Assembly: GCA_038502055.1 (NCBI GenBank)
Contig: JAXRKN010000043.1
Coordinates: forward strand, 1,612,001-1,676,000
Source: Tanytarsus gracilentus
Taxonomy: Eukaryota > Arthropoda > Insecta > Diptera > Chironomidae
Direction of reading: 5' to 3'
DNA length: 64,000 nucleotides
In this document: piece by piece, positions 52,445 through 63,893 of the stretch
Layout of the letters: each line of letters begins with the position of its first letter
Position numbering within the stretch: the stretch's first letter is position 1
Notes under the pieces: model-generated
Seen by the model: only the letters and a program-made list of their open reading frames with translations
The model's database searches: none
What the model was told of the DNA's origin: nothing
Position numbers and translations under genes: made by a program

Positions 52445-52682
52445 ATCAGACAAACATTCAGCAATTAAACCTTTTTATCGTTTATGATATTCAGAAAAAA
52501 TATTTTGCAATTTGAGTTATGTATTTCTCGAATTTCGCCCTGCAAAAACTACGCTTGTTTTTAATTTTCCAACATATAAAATAACGTATTTGAAAAATTC
52601 AAATTTAAATTACATAGTTGCATCTTTTTTATATTTTTTTTTGACAAATTTTTTTTATTAATATTCTCACATCGATTGAAAA
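52445..52682. promoter_or_regulatory. Divergent (bidirectional) promoter region
   Basis: Only 238 bp separate the start codons of the minus-strand small membrane protein and the plus-strand NC2alpha gene. Promoters and 5' untranslated regions of both must lie here or overlap into the genes. I see no clear TATA or initiator assignment. Confidence 0.5.
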
Positions 52683-53814
52683 ATGCCGTCAAAAAAGAGA
52701 AAGTACAATGCTCGCTTTCCGGCGGTAAGTAATCCCTTCGAGTTCGCCTAATCGACATTGCTATGCATAAAGTCATTTTAAAATTAAACAAAAATCTTTG
52801 CAAACAAAAAATTCACATCGATTTCTTAACAATTTCTAGGGCCGTATAAAGCGAATCATGCAGGCCGATGAGGAAGTCGGTAAGATAGCGCAAGCAGTGC
52901 CCATAATTATATCGCGAACGCTGGAATTGTTTGTGGAAAGTCTATTAACAAAATCCTCCCAAATAACAATGTCAAGAAATGCCAAAACATTGAGTCCAAC
53001 TCATCTGAAACAGTGCATTATGAGTGAATCGCGCTTTGACTTTCTAAAGGATCTTGTAAAAAACATCCCGGACATTGCGATTGAGGACAATAGCAGTGTT
53101 AATGGAAATGAGGAACATCATGGCACGTCAAGTGAGTATTTTACTACTTTTTATAGTCCTAGGTCAGTTATGCTAACGTGTTTACGATAAAAACACACAC
53201 ATATAGACAACGGATTGGAATCGAACAACGGAGCTCATCATCATCATCGAATGGTCTTTCAGAGGAGTCAATCACTTCAGCAGCAACCGTCGACTAGTAG
53301 CCAGCAGCAGCAGCAGTACAATACAGTGGCATCGTCAACAACGAGGAAATTCTTTCTCAACAACTACACCTCGATACCCAACAACAATATTCTAAGTAGT
53401 AATAACCAGATTACAACCAAACCAAATATTTCCACAACTTCAGCTGAATTTCATCCGCCAACAAAAATAATCCGTCTCAACTCGACGCCCGTTTCCGCCA
53501 CGATTACCTCATCTGAGCAGCATCAACTACACAAGCAATCCCTAGCACCATTAGAATTTCCAATTCAAATTTCATACAACATCGACGGAAAGAGTTCCAT
53601 GAGCGCTGACTCACCGACAGTGAAAATTGACTACAGTAAATTGTCGCTGCCCGCCACAAGTCCAATTAAAATTGATTTGAGTCACTTCAACACTCAACTT
53701 GCATCGTCAAATTCAAATGCATCGCATCAGCCATCTTCAAATGCCGCCATTAGCACTACCAGCATGCCTGCGCCACCATCAGCGGCGGGGCTGGATGAGG
53801 ATTATGATGCTTAA
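52683..53814 (+). CDS. NC2alpha: NC2 alpha (DRAP1-like) transcription corepressor, histone-fold protein
   Basis: Three exons, 52683-52724, 52840-53131 and 53207-53814, join to 313 codons plus stop. All junctions are GT-AG and in frame. NC2alpha pairs with Dr1/NC2beta through histone folds and binds TBP on promoters, blocking TFIIA/TFIIB or favouring DPE promoters. The start MPSKKRKYNARFPAGRIKRI and the following IMQADEEVGKIAQAVPIIIS are the conserved NC2alpha histone-fold N-terminus. The fold runs to about residue 85 (FDFLKDLVKNIPD). The rest is a Ser/Gln/Asn-rich, probably disordered tail with a His run and a CAG-encoded Gln run. The protein ends DEDYDA. An AATAAA follows at 53997-54002. Confidence 0.93.
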
Positions 53815-53996
53815 TAGACTTTGTATCTAAACGATGAAATATTACATTTAATTTTGCCCCCTTTTCTATTCATATGAAGCTCCTTTTTCATAAAATCCTT
53901 TTCCTTTGCAATGATAAAAAAGCACGTGCGACAATTTAAATTTAATGCATTAAGTTCCAAAAAAGTTTTTAAATTTATAATATCAGCACGTGGATG

Positions 53997-54002
53997 AATA
54001 AA
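53997..54002 (+). terminator. Candidate polyadenylation signal for NC2alpha
   Basis: AATAAA lies about 185 nt after the NC2alpha stop. The convergent zinc-transporter gene ends at 54235. Confidence 0.5.
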
Positions 54003-54234
54003 CTTTGAAATATTGCAAAATCTCTTATGGACATATTTTAAACCTTTTTGTTGAGTCTGTTTTTAAAAGAAAATTTCTTGAGATTAAAAAATTCACACAA
54101 TAAAAAAAGATTTGCGAGAAATTTTAAAGAGGACTTGAAAAAATATTTTAATTATTTTTATTATCAAAATAACCTTTTACAGTAAAGCTCATCGCAGATT
54201 TATGGCATCAATTTTGTTGTAAAAAAGAAATTTT

Positions 54235-57200
54235 TTATGTGTCAAATTTCGCATGAATGTCTTCGGTTTCTTCATTGTATTCTTTCTCGGTTGTCGTTGT
54301 CTGATGGTAAAGTCGATTTTCCACAAGAATATCACTCGCCTTAAATCCCAGTTCATCATGCATATCTCCCTTGATCATCGACTCACTATTGACTCGTTTA
54401 AAGCTCACGAGATGAATGTCACCGGGTGAGTTTGCAACAGCCATAGAATTTTCACGACCACAAACGGAAACTGTTTTATGCAATTTATTTTTTGGGGGAT
54501 TTGGAAGTGATGCGATTGAAATTTTCTTAGAAAGATGATCAATTGAATCTGTTGAATTTATTGAATTACTAACAGCACTCAATTCTCCAGTGCTTACATT
54601 CCGAACGCTAATAACTTGTTCGAGCACGTGGACACTTTTGTGTGCTTTACAGTCTGAGTGGGAATCGAGTGAATTAGATGAAGTTTTCCTGTTGTTGCAG
54701 CACAATTTTTCTTCACAAGTCACTTGTCGACACGCGACGAGACACAAATCATGCCCCTCATCAACAATGCTCGCTTGAAGCTCAGTTGTCGATTGACATG
54801 CATAAGTTTTAAATTCAGGCTGAATTGTGACAATGTTGATGTCTTGCTCATGGAAAAAGTTTATGATCTCGTTAATGCTGTCTTTAAATGTTTCCGGTGT
54901 ATCGAAGATCATGTGAGCAGTGGCCACGACTTTGCTATGGGTTAGCTCCCACATATGTAACTCGTGAATCGATGAGACCTGAGGAAATTTCTGAAGAATT
55001 TCCTTTTGGAAGCTGTTGATGTCGATTGAGAATGGAATCGTTTGCAGGAGGATCATGCCGGCTTCTTTCACTATTTAAAAAAAATTATAATTTGGTATTT
55101 AAAAAATTAATTTACTTACTGTATGGAAGGCTGAGACCAATTAAAATGGCAATAGAAATTAAAGCACAAATCGGATCAATCAAACGTGTCGTTACTGAAC
55201 TGTGACCATCTAGCATCACAATAATAATTGATACAACGAGAACCATGACAGCACCTAAATTTAAAAAATAATTTTAAAAATATAACGGTTAAAATTTAAA
55301 AAACTCACTGCAGGCATCTCTTGCAAGTTCATGAAAAATTTGTGATTTTTTCTTTCTACTCGACTCTTGAGGTTTTTCATCGGGACTTTTATCATCGATA
55401 TCTCGATCAACGACATAAACATTTCCATCGGCAGTCAAATGAAGAAAACTGCCCTGATGAAATGTGTAACCACCAATGAGTAAATAACTGATGCCATTGA
55501 GGATGAGTCCAAGGGACGCGAGCACAATGCAAATTTCATATGTGTAAGTGTGAAACTCTCCTTGATGCTCGATATGGTCGTTGTGTCCGACGTGGAAAAA
55601 TGTTTGAATGACCTCAACGACAATTGAGAAGCAGAATGATGTCAAGAAAGTGCACACGATCACCATTGTCAGCACTTCCACTCTAGCCCACCCAAAAGTA
55701 TTCTCTAATGCTCGAGTATTTTGATTTTGCTGCTTTTTCTTATCGCTCATGTGCTTAACCACGATGGCTTTTTGTTGTTCATCGAGGGCTAATTCAGTTA
55801 GAGATCCACTCGAAATGTCCGAGCCACGTTTCGCTCTTTTTTCATTCTGCGAAAAAAAATGTAATATCAATTAACGAGTTTATTTAAAGTGTGTTTTACT
55901 TTTTAATACTGTTAATCTTGCGACATTTTTTCTTGAAATTGTTTGCACGGAAAATTGAGAAGGCATCGCGGAGTGACGAATAAATAAATAAAAGAAGAAA
56001 ATTAAGCGGCGTTTGTAAAAAAACAAAATTCTTAAAATAGAACTCGGTTATGAACCTGAGAAAATGATTTTTTTTATTTGAGCATTTTTATGTGTGAAGA
56101 GAATTTATGAGCTTGAAAAATATTTTAATTTTCGCATTCCGATTAAGAATCTCAAAAAATAAATTTTAGACATTTTTAATAAAAAGATTTTTTAATAAAA
56201 TTAATTTTTTTAATAAATGAATTAATATTATGACAGAGTTCAAAGTCCGACTTTTATCGATAATGTAATGAAGAAAATGTATACAGTCAACACAAGTAAA
56301 GAATTTAATTTAATCTATATAAACAACTGGTTGCGAACCCAAGAATTTGAGTACCCACACAAATGTAGAACTATTTTGTTAGTGTTTGTGCTACACACAA
56401 AATTTTTATGTTTTTTCTTCCGAAAATAAACTTCTCTACTTTGTTTCCGATCTCTGATAGAAAAGAAAAGGGCTTTTTACTACCTGCTTGCTCTCAAAAT
56501 GAAAAAAAAAATTTTTTTCAAAAAAGAGAAATTTATAAATAAATTTTTTTATATTCACAACGATAACAGCAAAAGATCAATTATTAGTCAGCAATCGTAC
56601 TCTAAATCATTTAAAGCTGATCAATGAACATTGCGTAATTTTTGTTTTGTTCCATTCTGCTTTCACTCATTCACACTTCTCACTTCTCATTTTATAAAAT
56701 TATCGCGCATTTAAAATTTTCATATCACATTTTTTCAGCTCGTTTTAATCGACGACCATCAAAAAACTAATCACAGCATTACATTGCTTGACAAAACTAA
56801 ATTATCGCCTCAGATTGTTTTGTAAAATGATTTAGAGCAGCAACAAAGCTGATGCAATTAACGAAATGTGCAATAAAAAATATTCAAATTTCATGTACAT
56901 AAATTTTAATATTTTTTGTGCACTCGATAATGGAATTATTTTCTAAATTAGCTGAATTAAATTTTCTCGATACTCGGAGCAATTTTTTTTGCATCGTGAA
57001 CAATTGAAGCACGAGAAGAATAAAATGAAGGCTAAATTAGTGAACAAAATGAGATGAATTGACAGAATTAAAGTTGATTTACGGAGAGAAGAGCACGTCA
57101 GATTATTCAATTGAGAATGCTGGGAGGAAAATTTTAGAATTACACTTTTAACCGGCACATTAAGCAGTGACATATTTAAATTAGAATCACGCAAACATTA

Positions 57201-57520
57201 TCATGTCAAAAAGCTAAAATGCATTTTTTTAAATCATGCACAAATTATTTTTAAAAATCCAGGAATCAAAAATCGTTTTCAAACTCAACTCGCATTTTCG
57301 CACGCACTTGAAAAATCTTCTTTGTACTCACTTTAATAGCGATGATGCATCCAGTGAGTGCTATGACATTGCACAACATGTGATACGTATGCACAAGTAA
57401 TGTGATCGATTGTGATTTTTGACTAATGTACATTTGTACTATAAAGTAGCAGAAGCTCATCATCAGCACGATGTAAACCTGTATCGGCTGTAAACGGTGA
57501 AGAAGCTCCTTCATTGGCAT
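54235..57520 (-). CDS. ZnT1-like cation diffusion facilitator (SLC30 family), divergent metal site
   Basis: Four exons on the minus strand, 57520-57332, 55846-55309, 55254-55120 and 55070-54235, join to 565 codons plus stop. Phases and GT-AG sites all agree. It is a six-helix CDF transporter: TM1-2 in exon 1, TM3-4 in exon 2 (after NTFGWARVEVL), TM5-6 in exon 3. The C-terminal domain is in exon 4, with MILLQTIPFSIDI, IHELHMWEL and VTIQPEF closely following ZnT1/ZnT10, and a Cys-rich tail (CLVACRQVTCEEKLCC). Family members export Zn (or Mn) by proton exchange. Oddities: the TM2 metal motif is H47-x3-N51 instead of H-x3-D. The TM5 motif is E236-x3-D240 instead of H-x3-D. About 45 extra residues lie between TM2 and NTFGWAR, and there is no His-rich TM4-5 loop. 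Substrate is therefore uncertain. Confidence 0.88.
55847..57331 (-). other. Intron 1 of the ZnT1-like gene, non-coding
   Basis: A/T-rich sequence of 1.5 kb between the exon with TM1-2 and the exon with TM3-4. I see no other gene. Confidence 0.7.
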
Positions 57521-59927
57521 TTCCTTTCAGATGAACAGCAGTCTCAAATTATTAAATAAAATTAAAGTCACGTCTGGAACGAGAAGAGATTATTTTGGAC
57601 TAAATGAGTGTTTGGAAGTTGTAATCAATTGAGAGCTAAATAAGTTATCAGATACAACTCGGCACGTCTCCTTTACTGATAAGATTACTGACTCATATTC
57701 TTCTTCTTCTTTTAAATCTTGAGATAAAAAAATATGAGAAGATATTTGAGTCTCACTGAGAGATATTTGCAACGACCATGCAATATGAGCGATTTCTTGT
57801 GAAAAATATTTTTTTGACCCTTGCACAGCATGAAAATGGAATTTTAAAAGGGGATTTACACTTTTTTAAAAAAACATATTTAATGAAATTAAATTTTTAA
57901 AAAACTTTCACCCCTTGACAGTATAAATTTAAATGAATTATGTATCTCGAAATCTTCTTTTCGATTTCATTTGAGTGGCACCGCATTCTTTAGGCTTTTT
58001 TTTTGTGATGATGAAAAAATTTCCATAAAGCGTGTTGAAAGTCTGTGAAGCCAGACGGGCTCACAAAATAGGTCAATGAGCCACAAAAAGTGTGATCATT
58101 TAAAAGAGCCGTGACATTGGTCGTTGATGAAGGCACAAAACAATGGCGTTTAACGGTTTGATAGTAATGAGCGAAATATCTTATGCGTGCATGATTTTTT
58201 ATTGATTTATTTTTGTGTAGCATGAAAATTTGTTTCAATTATTTACGCATTGAACTGGAAGTGTGATGATAAAAATAAATTAATTTGAATATGCGAAGAC
58301 TTAAAAATTCGAGTTCGATGTATTTTAAAGAAGTTTAAAAACCTTAAGGATAAAACCAAGTCAAATAAATTTAAAAAGACCTTCTTCAGACCTTTTATAA
58401 TCAATTAACAACAACAACACTAATAGTTCACATGGCCTCGACACCACCGTGATAACATTCATGCGTGCTGCTCATTAGCATGTGTTAAAAATGTGCAAAT
58501 AAATAATGTCAAAAGATAAATGTAAAATTTTCACACAATTTATACGACGAAACAATAATTCAGAAGTGACGTGCACAATTTCCGAAAAGATTTAAATTAA
58601 TTGTGTGCGAACCAGTTAAATTTTTAAAATCCGCGTGTGAATAATTTTGTAACTGCACAAAAAAAACTCGTTGACATTTTTGTGTGCGTCGAACATCACT
58701 ATATTAAATTTTTTGAAGGATAATTTTATTGCAACTGCCAAACTCGATGGCGATGACTCTGACTTACACTTAATTGGAATATTAATGTCAACAACTAAGC
58801 AATGGTTTTGAAACTAAATAAACACACTTTCGTCTTGTGGGGAAATTCTTATCATATTTTAATTTATTCTGATGAAATTTAATTGTTTAATAAAATAATT
58901 CTTTAACATGAACATTCCAAGATAGATAAAAATATGCTTTCACAATGACGTCACTGCATTCTATGTACGGTTGGATGAAAAAAATGGAACATGTTTTTAC
59001 TTTCATTTCAATGTGCATTCCTATTTATTTCTTTTATTTATTTAAACTTTAATGTGAACTTTTCGCTTCTTATCAGCGGCTTGAGAATTTTTCAAGGGAT
59101 CTCTATGCGGTCTAATGTTTTTTTTCAGAGGCAAAACATTCACAAATTGGGTTTAATTTATTTTTTGTTTTTGAAAAATCTGCGCATCGAATGCTGCAAC
59201 GAATTGAGGAAATGCTAAATTAGACTTTATTTAAAGCACTTTTTATCACTCATCAAACGTTATTTTCGCTTGTATTAACACTCGCTAATTTGCTATACCT
59301 TTTATAATGTTTTAATTTTTTTTTTCTCTCGCCGCGATTGGACTCAATCAACTACATAATCAACCAATTAATTTTTTTTCGGGGGCTATCTTAATCTTAT
59401 CACCATGATAGCGAAAAATATTTATTTAATAGTAAATATAAATTCAGTCAATTTAGAATATTTTTCTTGATAAGCCACTTAACACTCGTTTAAAATCAGA
59501 TAAAATTTTATTAGCAAGTTTTCGAGTGACTTCCTATCATCGCGGCCGTTAAATCCAAACTAAACGTGCGAGTTTAAAAATTATAATCTCAAATCAGCTG
59601 GCGATCGAAAAATGAGAAAATGAGAGAAACGAGAGAGTAAATGAAAATTATTAATGCACACTTATGTGATTAAAAGCAACAGAATGATTATGTTGGAAAA
59701 AATTCATAATTTTTATTTATAAATTTGAAAATATTTTCCAGGAATTTAATTTAAATCCAAAGATTGAAATAATCAATACAAAAGTTGTAGCTATTTTAGT
59801 GTTTTAAATAAATCCTGGGATTAAAATTTTTTAAATTGCAACGAAATTTTTCAGTTGCGAACCCTGTCGGCTTTTTTTGTTTACAAATTTTTTAGAACTT
59901 TTTAAAATAAAAATTTATTGCTGAAAA
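57521..59927. other. Intergenic region between ZnT1-like gene and Tdp1
   Basis: The region lies between two divergently transcribed genes and must hold both promoters. There are short open frames but none with recognisable content. Confidence 0.55.
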
Positions 59928-61859
59928 ATGTCCAAACCACAGTGCAAATACAATGAGATGTGCTTTCGACTCAATCCCATCCATTTCGAACAATATTCTC
60001 ATAAGCATCGTAAGTTATTGATGCTTAAATTTAGTAATTAAGATTTTATTTAATTTTTTTATTTTTTAGTTGATGAAATCTTCCTGGCCGGTGAAAGGAA
60101 TGGTCATTTTAAAATCCCTGAAGATTTGGAAGAGAACACTGACAAAATTAATCAGCAACTGGAAATTCTAAAAAACATCCAGAAGAGAATGAAAAGATCT
60201 GAAAAAGAAGATCTGAAACTACCCGTTGCAAAAGTTCCAAAAATCGATCAAAATGATTCAAGACAAGCTGGAACATCATCGCCAAAACCATTTTTTAATA
60301 AGAATATGAAAATTGAACAAAATTCACCGTCGACATCACAAGTGAAATCAAAATTAGAAAGCAAAGCAGTGAATGATTTCTTTAAGGAGCGAGCGTCCAT
60401 TTTCAAAACAAAAGATCCAGAGAAAATGAAAGCTCCCGACACACCACCAAAATCTCAAAAACCACAAATAAGTGATGCAGTTCTCGAAGAGAAAATGAAA
60501 CAATTTTTGCCAGTGATCGCACCAAGAGGATTAATGGAAAATAAAATAAGGAATTCCGCACCTTACAATATTTTTCTTACAACCGTGACCGATTCAATTC
60601 AGACTCACACTGATCCTCTATCCGTTACTTTCTTAGAACTTCTCGATCCATCATTGGGCGAACTTGAATCGTCGGTTCAGTTTAATTTCATGGTCGACAT
60701 TGCGTGGCTGATGGCTCAATATACTTTTGGAAGAGCTCGACACTTGCCACTTTTGATTCTGTATGGACAAGATATGGAAGGACTGGCTGAGATCAATAAG
60801 AAATTACCGAATGTGACGACTATTAAAGTTCCCATTACCACTCCCATCGGCTGCCATCATACGAAAATGATGATTTTCTTCTATAAAAATAACTCCATGC
60901 GTTTAGTTGTATCAACCGCAAATTTATATGAAGACGATTGGCATAATCGGGTACAAGGACTTTGGATCAGTGACCAACTGCCAGCACTTCGCGAAGGAGT
61001 TTCTCACATAAATAACGGCGAGAGTGTGACAAATTTTCGAAGTGATCTTCTCACTTACCTTCATGCTTATAATATTCCCAAACTGCAGCCAACTATTGCT
61101 CGAATTCGATCGACAGACTTTAGTACAGTCAATGTATTTTTTGTTGCTTCAGTACCAGGAACGCATAACGGAGTTAATTTCGGTCATCCTAGAGTTGGAA
61201 AACTTTTGAGTGAAAATAGTGCACCAATTGATGACACGTGCGCTATAATTCTTCAGGCAAGTTCGTTAGGAGGCTTTGGACCAAAACCGAGTGACTATTT
61301 GCTGGGTGAAATCGGTCAATCATTTCGAAGAGATTCAGCGCCTGTCGGCATTCGAAAGCAACCGTCTGTTAAGTTGATTTATCCTTCGCTAAATAATGTC
61401 TTAAATTCACATGACAAGATACTGGGAGGTGGATGTCTTCCTTACGATGGCAAAATTAACGAAAAACAGCTGTGGCTCAAAGATTATCTTTATCAATGGA
61501 AATGCATCTCGAGGAACAGAAATCAAGCGATGCCACACATTAAAAGCTATTGTCGTTACTCAGATCGCGGTCTTTATTGGTTTATTTTAACATCAGCCAA
61601 CATGTCGCGTTCGGCATGGGGAAGCTTCAACAAATCAAAGAGTTTGAATAGCTCGCTCAGGATCAACTCATATGAGGCAGGCGTTGTTTTATTTCCTCGA
61701 ATCATGATTAACAAAGATAGATTTCCATTAAACGAACAACAGCAGCGTGATGACGAGAAAATTTTCAAACTTCCATTCGACATTCCACCAATTCCATACG
61801 GACACGATGACATTCCTTTCACACAAGAGTATCTTAAAGAATTTCTTTTGAGAAAATAA
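59928..61859 (+). CDS. Tdp1: Tyrosyl-DNA phosphodiesterase 1 with N-terminal PBZ zinc finger
   Basis: Two exons, 59928-60009 and 60070-61859, encode 623 residues (60-bp intron, GTAAGT/TTTTTTAG). Tdp1 hydrolyses 3'-phosphotyrosyl bonds to release trapped topoisomerase I from DNA, acting in nuclear single-strand break repair. Both HKN catalytic motifs of the phospholipase D superfamily are visible: H291-x-K293 with N312 (CHHTK...STANLYEDDW) and H517-x-K519 with N538 (PHIKSY...SANMSRSAWG). The N-terminal 25 residues contain C6-x5-C12-x6-H19-x5-H25 with Arg14 and Asn16. This is the pattern of the poly(ADP-ribose)-binding PBZ finger of APLF and CHFR. A charged, Ser/Lys-rich linker joins it to the catalytic core, which starts near residue 160. 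The fly orthologue is glaikit. Confidence 0.95.
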
Positions 61860-61860
61860 A
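61855..61860 (+). terminator. AATAAA overlapping the Tdp1 stop codon
   Basis: The hexamer AATAAA covers the TAA stop (61857-61859). If used, the Tdp1 3' untranslated region would be only about 10-30 nt. Confidence 0.4.
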
Positions 61861-62035
61861 AGATGTAAAGATTTTTTTGTTGAAATTTTTATTAAGTTTT
61901 TTTTTATATTTTTTTGTTGAAAGTATGTCTAAGACTACATTTAACATTATAATCAAATTTTCAAAAACCGCATCATAGGTCAAAATACATAATTTTAAAG
62001 TATTTTTTCTTTTTTGTGGTTCCAAGTTTTTTTTT

Positions 62036-62336
62036 GCTGTGAGAATTGCTCATTCAGGCGGTAATTAGCGCTTTTCGAGTAATTTCGGGAACCGGTGTGT
62101 ATCTGTCACTGCTCTTTTCCATATTCGACAGAGACACAACACAAGACTTTCGACACTTATTTAAATCGACGTAGGTCCAAGGAGATCCACCACAGTGGAA
62201 TGTCTCAGCCGCAAGATTTCAAACAAATGCCCGGAGTTCGAAATTGTCACTAACCAAGCTGAGACCTGAGCTTTTCTCCCTTGACGTAAGGAGGTGAGGA
62301 AAGTATTGCGACACCGAGTAACTTGATAGTCACATA
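62036..62336 (+). ncRNA. Candidate structured non-coding RNA, class unassigned
   Basis: This is a roughly 300-nt block, visibly richer in G/C than its surroundings and with no open frame. Its ends pair. TGTGA (62038-62042) pairs with TCACA (62330-62334), followed inward by GAATTGCTC with GAGTAACTT. Inside, GTGTATCTGTC (62097-62107) pairs with GACAGAGACAC (62127-62137) with one mismatch. GTCTCAGC (62202-62209) pairs exactly with GCTGAGAC (62258-62265), enclosing a second stem GATTTCAAAC/GTTCGAAATT. TTTT at 62338-62341 could terminate RNA polymerase III, which favours the + strand. A closed terminal stem with several arms resembles RNase P, RNase MRP or SRP RNA in outline, but I cannot match their conserved boxes. 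Confidence 0.45.
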
Positions 62337-62341
62337 ATTTT

Positions 62342-62857
62342 GTGCTAATATAATTTTTCGATTAAAATACTTCAAGTGCCGTGATTCGACGAAATTAATC
62401 TAGAATTTTGCAATCCTCGATTGTTTTCCTTGGATTTTTTTTCTCACATTTTTTTACTATTTTTTATGGATTATTTTATAATTAGAATTTTTTGTGTTTT
62501 CTACTCAAATTTTTTTGCTTATTTTCTAGTATAAAATAATAAAAAAACCAGTTAATTAAGAAAAAGATTAGATACCGTTTTCGATTATTTGGGGAGAGTT
62601 AGAGAGGAACTTTTTGTCAAACAAAAAAATTATGAAATAAATGTCAATCAAACAAGGATGACAAGGTGTTTGAGAAAAATAATCAAGTGAAAATTTTAGC
62701 AAAAAGGAAATTTTTATCTCTCAAAAGTTAATTTTTTGTGTGTTGATATACTTTTTGAAGTTATGTGGCATTTGTTTACTTAACCTACTTTAAGTTTCTT
62801 AGAACAATGTGTTTCATCACCGTCAACACAATTACTACTGGCAGGCATTTCTGGCAG
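62342..62857. other. Region between candidate RNA and Sam-S stop
   Basis: A/T-rich sequence, probably including the 3' untranslated region of the minus-strand Sam-S gene. Nothing else is recognised. Confidence 0.5.
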
Positions 62858-63893
62858 TCAATCAAGTGCCAAAGTCTTTGGCTTCTCCCATGGGAAGCCC
62901 TCGCGACCAAAGTGACCGTATGTGCTGGTCTGTTGGTAGAAGGGTGTGCGTAGATTCAAGTCGCTACAAAAAAAAAGAAATTAATATAAATTTTTGATAA
63001 ACTTTGATAAATTTTCAACTTACTTGACAATTTTGCCCGGTCTCAAATCAAAGTTCTTCTTGATAATTTCGAGCAATTGTTTTTGTGTCAAATTTGAAGT
63101 TCCATAGTCAAATACGGTGATTGAGAGTGGCTCGGCAACGCCGATAGCATATGCGACTTGCACCAAGCATCGACGACAAATGCCGCCCTTAACGAGTGAC
63201 TTAGCCACCCAGCGTGCAGCATAAGCGGCCGATCTGTCGACTTTTGTAAAGTCCTTGCCAGAAAAGGCACCCCCACCGTGAGCACCCCATCCGCCATAAG
63301 TGTCAACGATGATTTTTCGTCCCGTCAATCCAGCATCTCCTTGCGGCCCACCAATATGGAAATTACCGCATGGATTAATGTGTACAATTGTGTTTTCGTC
63401 CAAGTACTTTTCGGGTATGACAATGTCAATAACTTTCTCGCGAATTTCCTTGCGAAGTTCCTCCAAAGTTACTTTATCCGAGTGCTGTAATGAAACAACG
63501 ACGGTGTGAACACGAATGGGAACGCAAGCACCATTTTGGAAGCGATATTCACATGTGACCTGTGGAAATAGGAATAAATCTTTTAGAATTATGTAAAAAT
63601 TTCGTGTGTCGCAAGTTATAATGAATTATCTTAATCAGTTAAAATTTTATCGACTCATGTATAAATATTTCGGTAAATATTCGAATGATTTTTGTTAGCA
63701 TCATGTGAAAGTTTTTTTATTGTGCATTTTTAAAAATAAATGTACTTACTTGGGTCTTTGAGTCGGGACGAGCCCAAGGCAAAACTTCTGATCGTCTCAA
63801 TTCGGCGATCTTTTGATTCAAACGATGAGCCAGGACGACAGTCAACGGCATGCACTCCTCGGTTTCATCAGTCGCATATCCAAACATGAGACC
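62858..63893 (-). CDS. Sam-S: S-adenosylmethionine synthetase, 3' part (gene runs off right edge)
   Basis: Three minus-strand exons are visible, 63893-63750, 63559-63024 and 62963-62858 (stop at 62858-62860), all in frame with GT-AG sites. Upstream exons lie beyond the window. The enzyme makes S-adenosylmethionine from methionine and ATP in the cytosol. The first visible exon starts GLMFGYATDETEECMPLT. The second contains the Gly-rich signature GGGAFSGKDFTKVDRSAAYA and upstream INPCGNFHIGGPQGDAGLTG, with phosphate- and metal-binding residues. The last encodes YQQTSTYGHFGREGFPWE and ends LALD, the usual C-terminus. No missing key residue is seen in the visible part. Confidence 0.95.

Noticed and set aside
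57590..57826. 79-codon frame upstream of the ZnT1-like gene on the minus strand
   Set aside because: No recognisable domain and no splice partner; more likely 5' untranslated or intergenic sequence.
62036..62336. Identification of the structured block as 7SK, U-snRNA or SRP RNA
   Set aside because: I could not find the conserved boxes of those RNAs on either strand, so the class is left open.
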